Shown in pieces: positions 37,571-46,216 of a stretch of DNA of 64,000 nt. The stretch spans positions 181,655-245,654 of the forward strand of contig NZ_FOQI01000008.1 of assembly GCF_900113705.1 (NCBI RefSeq), given 5' to 3'. The position numbers were made by a program, and so were the translations under genes. The notes below the pieces were generated by a model that did no database searches, had not been told where the DNA came from, and saw only the letters and a list, made by a program, of their open reading frames with translations. Within the stretch, counting starts at the first letter, position 1. Each line of letters opens with the position of its first letter. The DNA comes from Collimonas sp. OK307. GTDB lineage: Bacteria; Pseudomonadota; Gammaproteobacteria; Burkholderiales; Burkholderiaceae_D.

Positions 37571-37903
37571 TTACGCCAGTTTAAGGAATTCCAGCTTATT
37601 GGCGACTTCGCGCCAGGTTTCATGGTCAGGCAGCGGCGCTTGTGAGCGGGTGATCGGTTTCCAGTCCGGATGAGTGGCCAGGCGGGCGTTGATTTCGATG
37701 AAATGGCGTTGCTCGTCGGGCAGGTCGATTTCGTTATAGATCGCGCCGACCGGACATTCCGGCACGCACATCGAGCAGTCGATACAGTTGTCCGGAACGA
37801 TCACCAGGAAATTCGGCCCTTGTCGAAAGCAGTCCATAGGGCAGACATCGACGCAGTCGGTGTATTTGCAACGGATGCAGGAATCGGTGACGACAAAAGG
37901 CAT
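37571..37903 (-). CDS. fdxA: Seven-iron ferredoxin, FdxA type
   Basis: A 110-residue electron carrier with one 3Fe-4S and one 4Fe-4S cluster. Cysteines expected for the 3Fe cluster are 9, 17 and 50, and for the 4Fe cluster 21, 40, 43 and 46 (CIRCKYTDCVDVCP and CIDCSMCVPECP). The remainder (FIEINARLATHPDWKPITR) is the usual FdxA tail. It stands alone, transcribed against lolA and rarA, in the middle of an otherwise conserved gene order. Confidence 0.93.
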   Translation of the reverse strand: MPFVVTDSCIRCKYTDCVDVCPMDCFRQGPNFLVIVPDNCIDCSMCVPECPVGAIYNEIDLPDEQRHFIEINARLATHPDWKPITRSQAPLPDHETWREVANKLEFLKLA

Positions 37904-38058
37904 GGAGTGGCGGAAATTGGTTTCTGGACAAAATCGACAGCGATTCTCTCATAATCGCCATTTTTGCGCCGAAGACCCCGGTTAGTGGACCACGGAGCAG
38001 AAGCAGTAAAACACAAAGAAACAAACCGGCGATAAGTGACTTGCCTTTCTCCGAAGCC

Positions 38059-38124
38059 GTGATGTGGGGTCAGAGTCAAGTTTCGCGATAAAGCCCGCGA
38101 AAGTTGACTCTGACCCCAGATCAC
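38059..38124. repeat. 66-bp near-perfect palindromic element
   Basis: Three paired blocks fold on each other: GTGAT/ATCAC, TGGGGTCAGAGTCAA (38065-38079) with TTGACTCTGACCCCA (38104-38118), and TTTCGCG with CGCGAAA around an 8-base loop. The only two unpaired positions in the arms are G opposite G. It resembles the GGGGTCAGAGTC palindromes linked to REP-associated tyrosine transposases; no transposase gene is present here. Confidence 0.75.
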
Positions 38125-38182
38125 TATGTCGTCGATGCGCATCCGCATCCAAACAACGAACATTTTTCACCGAATCATCCCT

Positions 38183-39490
38183 ATGTCCGATCTCTTCAAA
38201 GTAGAACCCACTCCACCATTGGCCGAAGCGCTGCGTCCGGCGACCCTGGACGAGGTGATTGGGCAGAGCCATTTGCTGGGTGCAGGTAAGCCGCTGCGGC
38301 TGGCGTTTGAATCGGGCAAACCGCATTCCATGATTTTGTGGGGGCCGCCCGGTGTCGGCAAGACCACGCTGGCGCGCCTGACTGCGAATGCCTTCGACTG
38401 TGAATTCATCCCGTTGTCGGCAGTGTTTTCGGGCGTCAAGGATATCCGGGCTGCGATGGAGCAGGCGCAGCAATACCTGGCGCAGGGCAAACATACAATC
38501 TTGTTCGTCGATGAAATTCATCGTTTCAATAAATCGCAGCAGGATGCCTTGCTGCCGTATGCAGAATCGGGCCTGGTAACCTTCATTGGCGCCACTACCG
38601 AAAACCCTTCGTTTGAAGTCAACTCCGCTTTGCTGTCGCGGGCGCAAGTGTATGTACTGCAGGCGCTGAGCGAGGATGAGCTGAAACAGTTGCTGGCACG
38701 CGCGCAGGAGCGGGTGTTGTCGCATCTGCAGTTTGACGACGCCGCCGTCGATACCCTGATCGGCTATGCCGACGGTGATGCACGTCGATTACTCAATTTG
38801 CTGGAGCAGAGCGGCAGCGCGATCAAGGCTTCGGGCGTGACACAAGTGACCGCAGAATTCCTGCAAAATGCGCTTACCCTGAATGCGCGCCGTTTCGACA
38901 AGGGCGGCGACAATTTCTACGATCAGATCTCGGCCTTGCACAAATCGGTGCGCGGTTCCAGTCCTGACGGTGCGCTGTATTGGTTGTGCCGCATGCTGGA
39001 CGGCGGCGCCGACCCCAAATACCTGTCGCGCCGGATCATCCGCATGGCCTGGGAAGACATCGGCCTGGCCGATCCGCGCGCGATGCAGATTGCGACCGAT
39101 GCAGCGGCAACTTATGAGCGGTTAGGCTCGCCGGAGGGGGAATTGGCGCTGGGCCAGGCGGTGATTTATCTGGCTGTGGCAGCCAAAAGCAATGCCGGTT
39201 ACAACGCCTTCAATCAAGCTATGGCGTTTGTCAGGAATGACAAATCGAGAGAGGTGCCGGTGCACCTGAGAAATGCGCCGACCAAGCTGATGAAGGAACT
39301 CGGTTACGGTCACGAGTATCGCTATGCGCACACTGAGCCGCATGCCTATGCGGCTGGCGAAACCTATCTGCCCGATGGCATCGGCGATCCGGGCTGGTAC
39401 CAGCCGGTGCCGCGCGGCGTGGAATCCAAGATTGCCGAGAAAATGCAATTCTTGCGAAGTCTCGACGATGACGCCAATAGCGGCAAGTGA
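38183..39490 (+). CDS. rarA: Replication-associated recombination protein RarA (MgsA)
   Basis: A 435-residue AAA+ ATPase that acts at stalled replication forks. Walker A GPPGVGKT is at 54-61, Walker B ILFVDEIH with HRFNKSQQD follows near 112-124, sensor 1 is IGATTENPSFEVN, and the tetramerisation domain ends with the HLRNAPTKLMKELGYG and PDGIGDPGWYQP motifs. I start at ATG 38183 (MSDLFK, as in the family). An upstream ATG at 38126 begins two bases past a large palindromic repeat and would add 19 atypical residues. Confidence 0.95.
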   Translation: MSDLFKVEPTPPLAEALRPATLDEVIGQSHLLGAGKPLRLAFESGKPHSMILWGPPGVGKTTLARLTANAFDCEFIPLSAVFSGVKDIRAAMEQAQQYLAQGKHTILFVDEIHRFNKSQQDALLPYAESGLVTFIGATTENPSFEVNSALLSRAQVYVLQALSEDELKQLLARAQERVLSHLQFDDAAVDTLIGYADGDARRLLNLLEQSGSAIKASGVTQVTAEFLQNALTLNARRFDKGGDNFYDQISALHKSVRGSSPDGALYWLCRMLDGGADPKYLSRRIIRMAWEDIGLADPRAMQIATDAAATYERLGSPEGELALGQAVIYLAVAAKSNAGYNAFNQAMAFVRNDKSREVPVHLRNAPTKLMKELGYGHEYRYAHTEPHAYAAGETYLPDGIGDPGWYQPVPRGVESKIAEKMQFLRSLDDDANSGK

Positions 39491-39537
39491 TCGTTAAAAA
39501 GTGATCGCTAAACACAGCCGCTAAAAACGACAAGATA

Positions 39538-40251
39538 TCAGCCCGCACGCACGGGCGAGAACAACTTGGCGAAATCGACTTCCTTGGGCTGATCCGTCTC
39601 GGTCAGCAGTTCGGAGGCGTATTCGCCGAGATGGTGTTCCATTAACCTGGCGGCGCGTTCCGCGTCGCCTTGCTCGATCGCATCCAGTATCCCAGTGTGT
39701 TCGTCGGCTGAGCAGCTATTGCGCTTCGGCGTTTCATACAAACCTATCAGCAAGGAAGTGCGGGCAATCAGGGTGCGCAGGTAGCCGCTCACGATATTGT
39801 TTTGATTGGCTTCGCTAAGCTTGATATGGAACTCGCCTGAGAGGCGGATCCAGTCTCCCCAATTGCCTTGTTCGCGCAGCGCGTGTTCTTTTTTTACCAG
39901 CGCGCGCAGCTCCGGCAATGTCTTGTGCTTGGCGGCCAGGCTTTTTACCGAGCCGCTTTCGAGGATGCCGCGCGCTTCAAACACTTCACGTGCTTCCTTG
40001 ACGTCATGCATGGCGATCACGGCACCGCGATTCGGCTGCAAATCGATCACGCGCTCATGCGCCAATTTCACGAAAACCCGTCTTAACGTACCGCGCGTGA
40101 CGCCGAATGCTTCGCATAGCGGCGCTTCGACCAAGCGTGTTCCGGGTGGTAATTGATGGTCGAGGATGGCGTTGATGATGGAGAGGTGGATGCGGGCATC
40201 GACTTCATCGTTGCTCAATTCGTCTTGCCGGATCCTGGAAACGGCGCTCAT
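39538..40251 (-). CDS. GntR-family regulator with FCD domain
   Basis: A 237-residue repressor-type protein. The winged helix is at about 18-88 (PLCEAFGVTRGTLRRVFVKLAHERVI) and an FCD ligand-binding domain follows (about 95-220), with FHIKLSEANQNN and the histidine segment MEHHLGE. GGAGG stands before the ATG. ATTGTGCACAAT occurs once in its own upstream region and once before the porin gene, so it most likely controls itself and the divergent porin-NCS1-racemase operon. Confidence 0.9.
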   Translation of the reverse strand: MSAVSRIRQDELSNDEVDARIHLSIINAILDHQLPPGTRLVEAPLCEAFGVTRGTLRRVFVKLAHERVIDLQPNRGAVIAMHDVKEAREVFEARGILESGSVKSLAAKHKTLPELRALVKKEHALREQGNWGDWIRLSGEFHIKLSEANQNNIVSGYLRTLIARTSLLIGLYETPKRNSCSADEHTGILDAIEQGDAERAARLMEHHLGEYASELLTETDQPKEVDFAKLFSPVRAG

Positions 40252-40305
40252 GCCACGGCCTCCATCAGTCGGTTCGGCAGTAATTCAGAATGATTTGAAT
40301 TCGAT

Positions 40306-40317
40306 ATTGTGCACAAT
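40306..40317. promoter_or_regulatory. Probable GntR operator, own promoter
   Basis: ATTGTGCACAAT, a perfect 12-bp palindrome, 55 bp before the regulator start. It fits the short palindromes bound by FCD-type GntR proteins. Confidence 0.6.
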
Positions 40318-40604
40318 TTATACATAAATCGCCGGATCTTTTTCGAGGTGTTGCTACAGTATAAATCTTAAGTCCCAGTTCTGCACGACAGGTATTTTTT
40401 GCCGAATATCACACTTCTTCCGCTTTGCCTGACACCTCAAAAAAATGCGCCATTGCGAGGCATTCGCACAAAAATGGCTGCTTTCGCACGCAATTTGTGC
40501 GTCGTATAGGTATCAGGATCGCCAAATTAGTGGTGCGTTCATGCGTCCCATAATAGTCTGGTTTACCTATGGTCCATTCCTCCAAAGCATTGTGATGGGA
40601 TCTC

Positions 40605-40621
40605 TTGGCACGGTTCTAGCT
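40605..40621 (+). promoter_or_regulatory. Sigma-54-type promoter before porin operon
   Basis: TTGGCACGGTTCTAGCT: a perfect -24 element (TGGCACG) and GG-N10-GC spacing, with TAGC in place of TTGC at -12. The expected start site is near 40632, just ahead of the operator at 40636. Confidence 0.5.
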
Positions 40622-40635
40622 TATTGCCAATTCAG

Positions 40636-40649
40636 GATTGTGCACAATC
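40636..40649. promoter_or_regulatory. Probable GntR operator before porin operon
   Basis: GATTGTGCACAATC, a 14-bp palindrome containing the same 12-mer found before the GntR gene. It lies 134 bp before the porin start. Confidence 0.65.
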
Positions 40650-40783
40650 ATTAATCTGATTGTGAAAACTTTCCAGGCCTTTGGCCGACAGGGGGAACTG
40701 GCGTCTTGCAGCGATCAATCTGGTCGTGCCTGCCGGATGGCAGTAGCGGATTGGCAACCATACAAATACAGATAAGGATAGAG

Positions 40784-41866
40784 ATGAACCCTTTATGCAA
40801 GCTGGGAGCAGCAATTGGTTTGTTGAGCATGACGGCAGGCGTTTTTGCGCAGACCAGCGTGACAGTGTCCGGCGTGATCGATACCGGGATTTCTTATGCG
40901 CGCAATGCCGGCAATGGCGCACAGAGCAAGGTGGGCGAAGCGGACAGCATTCTTGGCGTCTCTAATGTCGGCTTTAGCGGCAAGGAAGACTTGGGCGGAG
41001 GTCTGAAGGCTATTTTCAACTTGCAGGCCGGCTTCAATCCGGGCAACGGCGCGCAATCTGCCAGCGGGCAGCTGTTTTCCCGCAATTCATTAGTCGGACT
41101 TGCAAGTTCGGCCGGCACCTTGACCGTTGGTAAGCAATGGAATTTCAACGATGACTGGCTGGTAGGGAGCATTTTCAAAGGCGGCTATAACTCGGGTTCG
41201 ATTTTCAAATTTTCTGAATTCGACGCCGTCAGTGAAATTTACAACAACACCGTCAAGTACGTGTCGCCGGCGATGAGTGGCTTCCAGGGCGGCGCAATGC
41301 TTGGATTTGGTGAAGCTGCGGGCAGCCTCCGCACCGGTCAGGTGTACAACCTTGCAGCCAGGTACCAGCAAGGGCCGTTACTGCTGGCTGCGACCTACGA
41401 TCACGAACAGGGCGCAGGCGTTGTCGGCAGTGCCAGTGCTGACAGTACCTACAAGTTGACGACACTCGGCGCCAGCTATGGTTTCGGCGCGGTCACTACG
41501 CGGCTGGGCTACGCGCACAGCGATATTTCCGGTCCCGGCCTATTCCAGTCGATCCCGTCAATGACAGCCAGGAAGGCCTATGCGGTCGAGGCTGGCCTGG
41601 ATTATGCATTCACGCCTGTGTTCACCGGTTCGGCTGACGTCATCTATCGCAAGAATACAACGCTCTCGAATGACAGCAAGGTCTACCGCTTGCTGGGCAT
41701 CTACAGCTTGTCGAAACGTACCAGCCTGATCGCCAATATTGCCTATCTCAGCAATGCCGGCGGCGCTTCCGAATCACTGGTCGGCACAGACTCCACCGCG
41801 ATCGGCGGTGGCTTCGCCAATCAAAGCCAGGCCGCGCTCGCGCTTGGCATCCGCCATTTGTTTTGA
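40784..41866 (+). CDS. Gram-negative porin (betaproteobacterial OmpC-like)
   Basis: A 360-residue outer-membrane channel. The ATG at 40784 has AAGGA upstream and starts a clean signal peptide (cleavage after GVFA, about residue 22) followed by QTSVTVSGVIDTGISY, the usual first strand. It ends in ALGIRHLF with the C-terminal Phe needed for barrel assembly. First gene of an operon with an NCS1 transporter and a hydantoin racemase, it probably admits the same nitrogen compound. Confidence 0.9.
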   Translation: MNPLCKLGAAIGLLSMTAGVFAQTSVTVSGVIDTGISYARNAGNGAQSKVGEADSILGVSNVGFSGKEDLGGGLKAIFNLQAGFNPGNGAQSASGQLFSRNSLVGLASSAGTLTVGKQWNFNDDWLVGSIFKGGYNSGSIFKFSEFDAVSEIYNNTVKYVSPAMSGFQGGAMLGFGEAAGSLRTGQVYNLAARYQQGPLLLAATYDHEQGAGVVGSASADSTYKLTTLGASYGFGAVTTRLGYAHSDISGPGLFQSIPSMTARKAYAVEAGLDYAFTPVFTGSADVIYRKNTTLSNDSKVYRLLGIYSLSKRTSLIANIAYLSNAGGASESLVGTDSTAIGGGFANQSQAALALGIRHLF

Positions 41867-41907
41867 TCGTTTGTCATGTTCACGTCATAGACTAATCAGG
41901 AGTCACG

Positions 41908-43383
41908 ATGGAAAAGCACAATGCAGTTATCAAGCCTTCGTATGACGACAGGCTGACCAATGAAGACCTGGCGCCGTTGAAAAAACAAACCTGGGGCAGC
42001 TACAATATTTTTGCATTCTGGATGTCGGACGTGCACAGCGTGGGCGGTTACGTAACCGCCGGCAGCTTGTTCGCGCTCGGCTTGGGTAGTTGGCAAGTGC
42101 TGGCGTCGCTTCTGATCGGCATCATGATCGTGCAATTCTTCGCCAACCTGGTGGCCAAGCCTAGCCAGGTGACAAGTGCTCCCTATCCGGTCATCTGCCG
42201 TACCACTTTCGGCGTGTTGGGGGCGAATATCCCGGCCATTATCCGTGGACTGATTGCGGTGGCCTGGTACGGCATCCAGACCTATCTTGCATCCGGCGCA
42301 TTCCTGCTGATCGTGCTCAAGTTTTCCCCCGAGATGGCAGTCTATGCCGACGTCAGGCAATACGGCTTTGTCGGCCTGTCTTACCTCGGATGGCTTGGTT
42401 TCATGGTGATGTGGGTGTTGCAAGCTATCGTATTCTGGACCGGCATGGACGCGATCCGCAAATTCATCGACTGGGCCGGCCCCGCAGTGTATGCGGTGAT
42501 GTTCTTGCTGGCGATCTGGCTGATCAGCAAAGCCGGCTGGAGCAATATCGACCTGAACCTGGGCGGCATCAAATACAGCGGCACGGCAGCCATTCCGATC
42601 ATGATTAATGCCATTGCGCTGGTTGTGTCGTATTTCTCCGGACCGATGCTTAACTTTGGCGATTTCTCGCGTTACGGCAAGGATTTCAAATCGGTAAAGA
42701 TGGGGAATTTCTGGGGCTTGCCGGTCAACTTCCTCGGGTTTTCCCTGCTGACCGTAGTCTGCATCGCCGCCACCTTGCCGCTGTATGGCAAGTTGATCAC
42801 CGATCCGGTCGAAATGGTCGGCCATATCGACAGCACCTTCGCGGTGGTATTGGGCGGCCTGACTTTCATGATTGCTACGGTCGGCATCAACATCGTCGCC
42901 AACTTTGTTTCGCCGGCATTCGATTTTTCCAATGTGGCGCCAAAACGGATCAGCTGGCGCATGGGCGGCATGATCGCCGCAGTCGCCTCGATATTCATCA
43001 CGCCATGGAATTTGTTCAACAACCCGCAAGTGATTCATTACACGCTCGATATCCTGGGTTCTTTCATCGGCCCGTTGTTCGGGATTCTGATTGCCGATTT
43101 CTACCTGGTGAAGAAACAGCGCGTAATCGTCGATGACCTGTACACAATGGACCCGAAGGGCGCCTATTGGTATCGCAACGGCTACAACCCAAAAGCCATC
43201 GTGGCGTTGATTCCTTCGGCTGTGATTCCAATTCTGTGCGTATTGCTGCCTTCCCTTGGCAGCCTGGCCAATTTCACCTGGTTCATCGGCATGGGTTGCG
43301 GACTGGTGATTTATTGGACCATCAGCGTCAAGCAAGGAGTACCTGCGGCGGGGGTGACAGGTGCGGGAACGGCGGGTGTCTGA
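41908..43383 (+). CDS. NCS1-family nucleobase/hydantoin/allantoin transporter
   Basis: A 491-residue inner-membrane symporter with about 12 hydrophobic segments. Typical NCS1 parts are WGSYNIFAFWMSDVHSVGGY near 30, SAPYPVICRTTFGVLGANIPAIIRG near 90, GPMLNFGDFSRYGKDF near 240 and the SFIGPLFGILIADFY segment. AGGAG lies five bases before the ATG. NCS1 carriers import uracil, allantoin, cytosine or hydantoins; the racemase behind it favours a hydantoin or related compound. Confidence 0.87.
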   Translation: MEKHNAVIKPSYDDRLTNEDLAPLKKQTWGSYNIFAFWMSDVHSVGGYVTAGSLFALGLGSWQVLASLLIGIMIVQFFANLVAKPSQVTSAPYPVICRTTFGVLGANIPAIIRGLIAVAWYGIQTYLASGAFLLIVLKFSPEMAVYADVRQYGFVGLSYLGWLGFMVMWVLQAIVFWTGMDAIRKFIDWAGPAVYAVMFLLAIWLISKAGWSNIDLNLGGIKYSGTAAIPIMINAIALVVSYFSGPMLNFGDFSRYGKDFKSVKMGNFWGLPVNFLGFSLLTVVCIAATLPLYGKLITDPVEMVGHIDSTFAVVLGGLTFMIATVGINIVANFVSPAFDFSNVAPKRISWRMGGMIAAVASIFITPWNLFNNPQVIHYTLDILGSFIGPLFGILIADFYLVKKQRVIVDDLYTMDPKGAYWYRNGYNPKAIVALIPSAVIPILCVLLPSLGSLANFTWFIGMGCGLVIYWTISVKQGVPAAGVTGAGTAGV

Positions 43384-43385
43384 TT

Positions 43386-44129
43386 TTGAAAATTAAAATC
43401 ATCAATCCCAACACAACGTGGAGCATGACCGAGAAAATCGGTCTATGCGCGCGCCGAGTGGCCGCTGCGGGTACTGAAATTGTAGCGGTCAGCCCCGGCA
43501 TGGGGCCGGCATCGATTGAAAGCCATTACGATGAGGCGTTGAGCGTGCCGGGCATCCTGGATGAAATCAGGAAAGGCGAAGCGGATGCTGTCGATGCCTA
43601 TGTGATCGCCTGCTTCGGCGATCCCGGTTTGTATGCCGCGCGTGAAGCAGCGCGTGGCCCGGTGATCGGCATCGCCGAAGCGGCGATGCACGCAGCGAGC
43701 CTGATCGGCAACAGTTTCAGCGTGGTCACCACGCTTGAGCGAACCTGCGGCATCGCCTGGCATCTGGCCGAGATGTATGGCATGCAGCGCTTTTGTCGCA
43801 AAGTGCGTGCCTGCGCATTGAATGTGCTGGATCTGGAACAACCCGGTTCAGATGCTTACCGCATCATCCTCGCAGAATGTCGCCAGGCGATGCTGCAAGA
43901 TAAGGTTGACAGCATCGTGCTGGGTTGCGCAGGCATGACCGATCTTTGCAAAAAGATTGAAAGCGAACTTGGCATCGCTGTGATCGATGGCGTGACAGTT
44001 GCGGTAAAACTGGCGGAAAGCCTGGTGCAGCTTGGCCTTAAGACGGGCAAGCGGCGCGACCTGGCTTTTCCTTTGCCGAAACCCTACACCGGTCTCCTGG
44101 AAAATTTTTCCAGGAATCAGGTGTTGTAA
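43386..44129 (+). CDS. Hydantoin racemase / Asp-Glu racemase family
   Basis: A 247-residue racemase. Starting at TTG 43386, the two catalytic cysteines fall at 76 (ACFGDPG) and 181 (LGCAGM), the same numbers recalled for characterised hydantoin racemases, which supports this start. The INPNT start and the length fit HyuE proteins. The frame begins three bases beyond the stop of the transporter gene. No hydantoinase or carbamoylase gene lies in the window, so the pathway must continue elsewhere or the substrate differs. Confidence 0.82.
   Translation: MKIKIINPNTTWSMTEKIGLCARRVAAAGTEIVAVSPGMGPASIESHYDEALSVPGILDEIRKGEADAVDAYVIACFGDPGLYAAREAARGPVIGIAEAAMHAASLIGNSFSVVTTLERTCGIAWHLAEMYGMQRFCRKVRACALNVLDLEQPGSDAYRIILAECRQAMLQDKVDSIVLGCAGMTDLCKKIESELGIAVIDGVTVAVKLAESLVQLGLKTGKRRDLAFPLPKPYTGLLENFSRNQVL
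44095..44115. terminator. 21-bp palindrome at convergent racemase gene ends
   Basis: TCCTGG with four A, a central T, four T and CCAGGA is perfectly symmetric. It lies in the last codons of the hydantoin racemase gene, 18 bp before the convergent gene's stop, so it may serve as a two-way terminator. Confidence 0.45.
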
Positions 44130-44132
44130 AAA

Positions 44133-44888
44133 TCACAGATAGCCGTGTGAAAAACCAGGCGATACCGCAGCAGAGTGAAGCATGTTGACGACGTGATAGA
44201 TGCCGAAGACGGGCAACCCGGTGGCGGTTTGCACCGCCGCGGCGTACGGTTGCAGGTTCGTGCATTCAAACAGGAGTGCGCCCAGATCAGGCGCTTCGGC
44301 CAGCATTGCCTGGCACACGCCTGTGACGTCGCGGCTGGTTTGTTCAACATCCAGGGAATAATCGGGATTGGTGGCGGTGTCCGTTGTGCCGAGGATGGTT
44401 TTGAAAGACTCGCATGATTCCATGCCTCGTACCAATAGCCGCCAGCCGGGATCGATACCCGCAGCGCGCAAATGGTCGGCGGACAGGTTTTGCGCATCGG
44501 CGGTGACGATGCCAATCGTGCGCTTGGGCCCGAGCATGCGCCGCAGCAGCGGAACCAGGAACAGGCTTGACGTAATCACCGGCACGTTCACCGCCTCGGC
44601 GATTTCATCCTGGACTACGGTAAGGAAGCCGCAGGTAGTGGTGATTGCGCGTACGCCATCGTTTTCCAGTTCTTTGGCAGCCTTAATAAATGCCGGCAGT
44701 AGCGCGCGTGCCCGATCCGGCGCCGCAACGATCTGGTCCGCCTTTGCCCCTTGCACCACCTTATAGCGCACCGGAAAATCAAACGTGGTGGCATTGCCGA
44801 TATCACCGGGAATCCTCGGAAACTTCGTGTCCAGCACAAGAATGCCGACACTCTCGCCATATATGGCGCGTCCGCCGCGAATGATCAT
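44133..44888 (-). CDS. Asp/Glu racemase-family protein
   Basis: A 251-residue member of the aspartate/glutamate racemase superfamily, different from the convergent hydantoin racemase. The candidate catalytic cysteines are in TTTCGFL (about 87) and LLFECTNL (about 209). AGGAG stands seven bases before the ATG. It is the last gene of a leftward operon with a D-amino-acid-dehydrogenase-like flavoprotein and an amino acid ABC transporter. A role in converting one enantiomer of an imported amino acid is likely but the substrate is unknown. Confidence 0.78.
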   Translation of the reverse strand: MIIRGGRAIYGESVGILVLDTKFPRIPGDIGNATTFDFPVRYKVVQGAKADQIVAAPDRARALLPAFIKAAKELENDGVRAITTTCGFLTVVQDEIAEAVNVPVITSSLFLVPLLRRMLGPKRTIGIVTADAQNLSADHLRAAGIDPGWRLLVRGMESCESFKTILGTTDTATNPDYSLDVEQTSRDVTGVCQAMLAEAPDLGALLFECTNLQPYAAAVQTATGLPVFGIYHVVNMLHSAAVSPGFSHGYL

Positions 44889-44902
44889 GTTTTCTCCTGA
44901 AG

Positions 44903-46189
44903 TTACAAGAAGCGTTTTACCGCATAAGGCGCCGGATCGATAACGGTGGGCCGACCGGAGATGAGATCAGCTACCAGCCGGCCGGAAACCGGTCCCGAAG
45001 CCAGGCCGATGTGGCCATGTCCAAAAGCGTGAATCACGTCCCGGCAGCCAGACGCCGCTCCGAGCACTGGCCGGCCATCGGTGGTTGACGGCCGGTGCCC
45101 CATCCAGCGCTGGATCACGGCAGTCTTGGTTGATGCCGCAAGTGCGGGATATGTCGCCACTGCGTGACGTAACAGGGTTTCAGCTCGCGTCCAGTCTGGT
45201 GCGGCCTGCATTCTGGTCAGTTCCACTTGCCCGGCAATGCGCAGACCTGCCAACGTTGATGTATTACCGGTCTTGGCGTCGCTTGGCATTACCGGTAGGG
45301 CCAGTTTGAACGGCGGATTTTCTATGACGACGTGATATCCGCGTTCGCTTTCCATGACGATCTTGTCGCCTGCCGATCTGGCCAGGATTTTCGAGTGGAT
45401 GCCGGCGGCGATGACAGCGCGGTCGCAGGCGAGTTCGCCGATGTCGGTAATGACGGCGTGCAAGCGGCCATTTCGCAGATCAAACCCCGAAGCCTTGGCG
45501 CGATGCAGATTGGCGCCTTGCGTTAGCGCATGACGAACCAGCGCAGAAACATAGGCTCCCGGGTCGGCACAGTGAGCACCTTGCTCCACCAGGATTCCGA
45601 ATTGATATCTGCGGTCAAGTTCGGGCACCAGTTCGCTGATTGCCTGCGCATCCAGTTCCTTCCAGCTGACGCCATTGTCGCGTCGCAAACGCCAGGCCAG
45701 TGCTTCGGCATCGAAAGCGGTACGGTCAGGGTAGGCGTAAAGTAGGCCGCTGCTCACAATCAGTTCCGCTACGCCGGCTTCTTGCGCGAGTGCGCGATGC
45801 CGGGCAGGCGCATCTTGGAGCAGGGCGGACAGCGCACGTGCCGTGGCTTCAACGCGGGCCACGCTGGCGCCAGCCCAGATGAACCTGATCAGCCACGGCA
45901 GTAGCGACGGCAGTGCGCTCCAGCGGATTGTCAGCGGACTGCTTTTATCGAACAGATATCCGGGTATTTTTTTCCATAAGCCCGGCATCGAAACCGGCAC
46001 CACCGAAGCCGGACTTAGCCACGCCGCGTTACCGTAACTGGTGGCCTGCGTCCCGCCAGGTTCGCCCGGGTCAAGCAGCGTGACATGGTGGCCGTCGCGC
46101 AGCAATTCGATGGCGCACGCGGCGCCGACAATACCTGCGCCAATGACTACCACGCGCAAGGCAGCGGGCTGGCTGGCAGTTGAATTCAA
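44903..46189 (-). CDS. FAD-dependent D-amino-acid dehydrogenase-like protein
   Basis: A 428-residue flavoprotein of the DadA/DAO family. The FAD loop VVIGAGIVGAACAIELLRDGHHVTLLD is at about 14-40. The C-terminal parts RWMGHRPSTTDGRPVLGAA and FGHGHIGLASGPVSGRLVADL are typical. The start is a TTG at 46189 with AGGAAAC upstream. It lies between a racemase gene and an amino acid ABC transporter in one operon, suggesting oxidation of imported D-amino acids to keto acids, passing electrons to the membrane. Confidence 0.87.
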   Translation of the reverse strand: MNSTASQPAALRVVVIGAGIVGAACAIELLRDGHHVTLLDPGEPGGTQATSYGNAAWLSPASVVPVSMPGLWKKIPGYLFDKSSPLTIRWSALPSLLPWLIRFIWAGASVARVEATARALSALLQDAPARHRALAQEAGVAELIVSSGLLYAYPDRTAFDAEALAWRLRRDNGVSWKELDAQAISELVPELDRRYQFGILVEQGAHCADPGAYVSALVRHALTQGANLHRAKASGFDLRNGRLHAVITDIGELACDRAVIAAGIHSKILARSAGDKIVMESERGYHVVIENPPFKLALPVMPSDAKTGNTSTLAGLRIAGQVELTRMQAAPDWTRAETLLRHAVATYPALAASTKTAVIQRWMGHRPSTTDGRPVLGAASGCRDVIHAFGHGHIGLASGPVSGRLVADLISGRPTVIDPAPYAVKRFL

Positions 46190-46216
46190 GCTGTTTCCTT
46201 TTTTTATTAGTAGTAT

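Larger units (their letters stand above)
40252..40783. other. Divergent control region, GntR gene to porin operon
   Basis: No gene supported; a 69-codon frame at 40445-40654 shows no family features. The region contains two copies of ATTGTGCACAAT and a sigma-54-type promoter sequence. Confidence 0.6.

Noticed and set aside
40445..40654. 69-codon frame before the porin gene
   Set aside because: Overlaps the sigma-54 and operator sequences and resembles no protein family.
41896..43335. 479-codon frame antisense to the NCS1 transporter gene
   Set aside because: Its composition is His/Gln/Asp-rich without any family motif, while the plus strand encodes a clear transporter.
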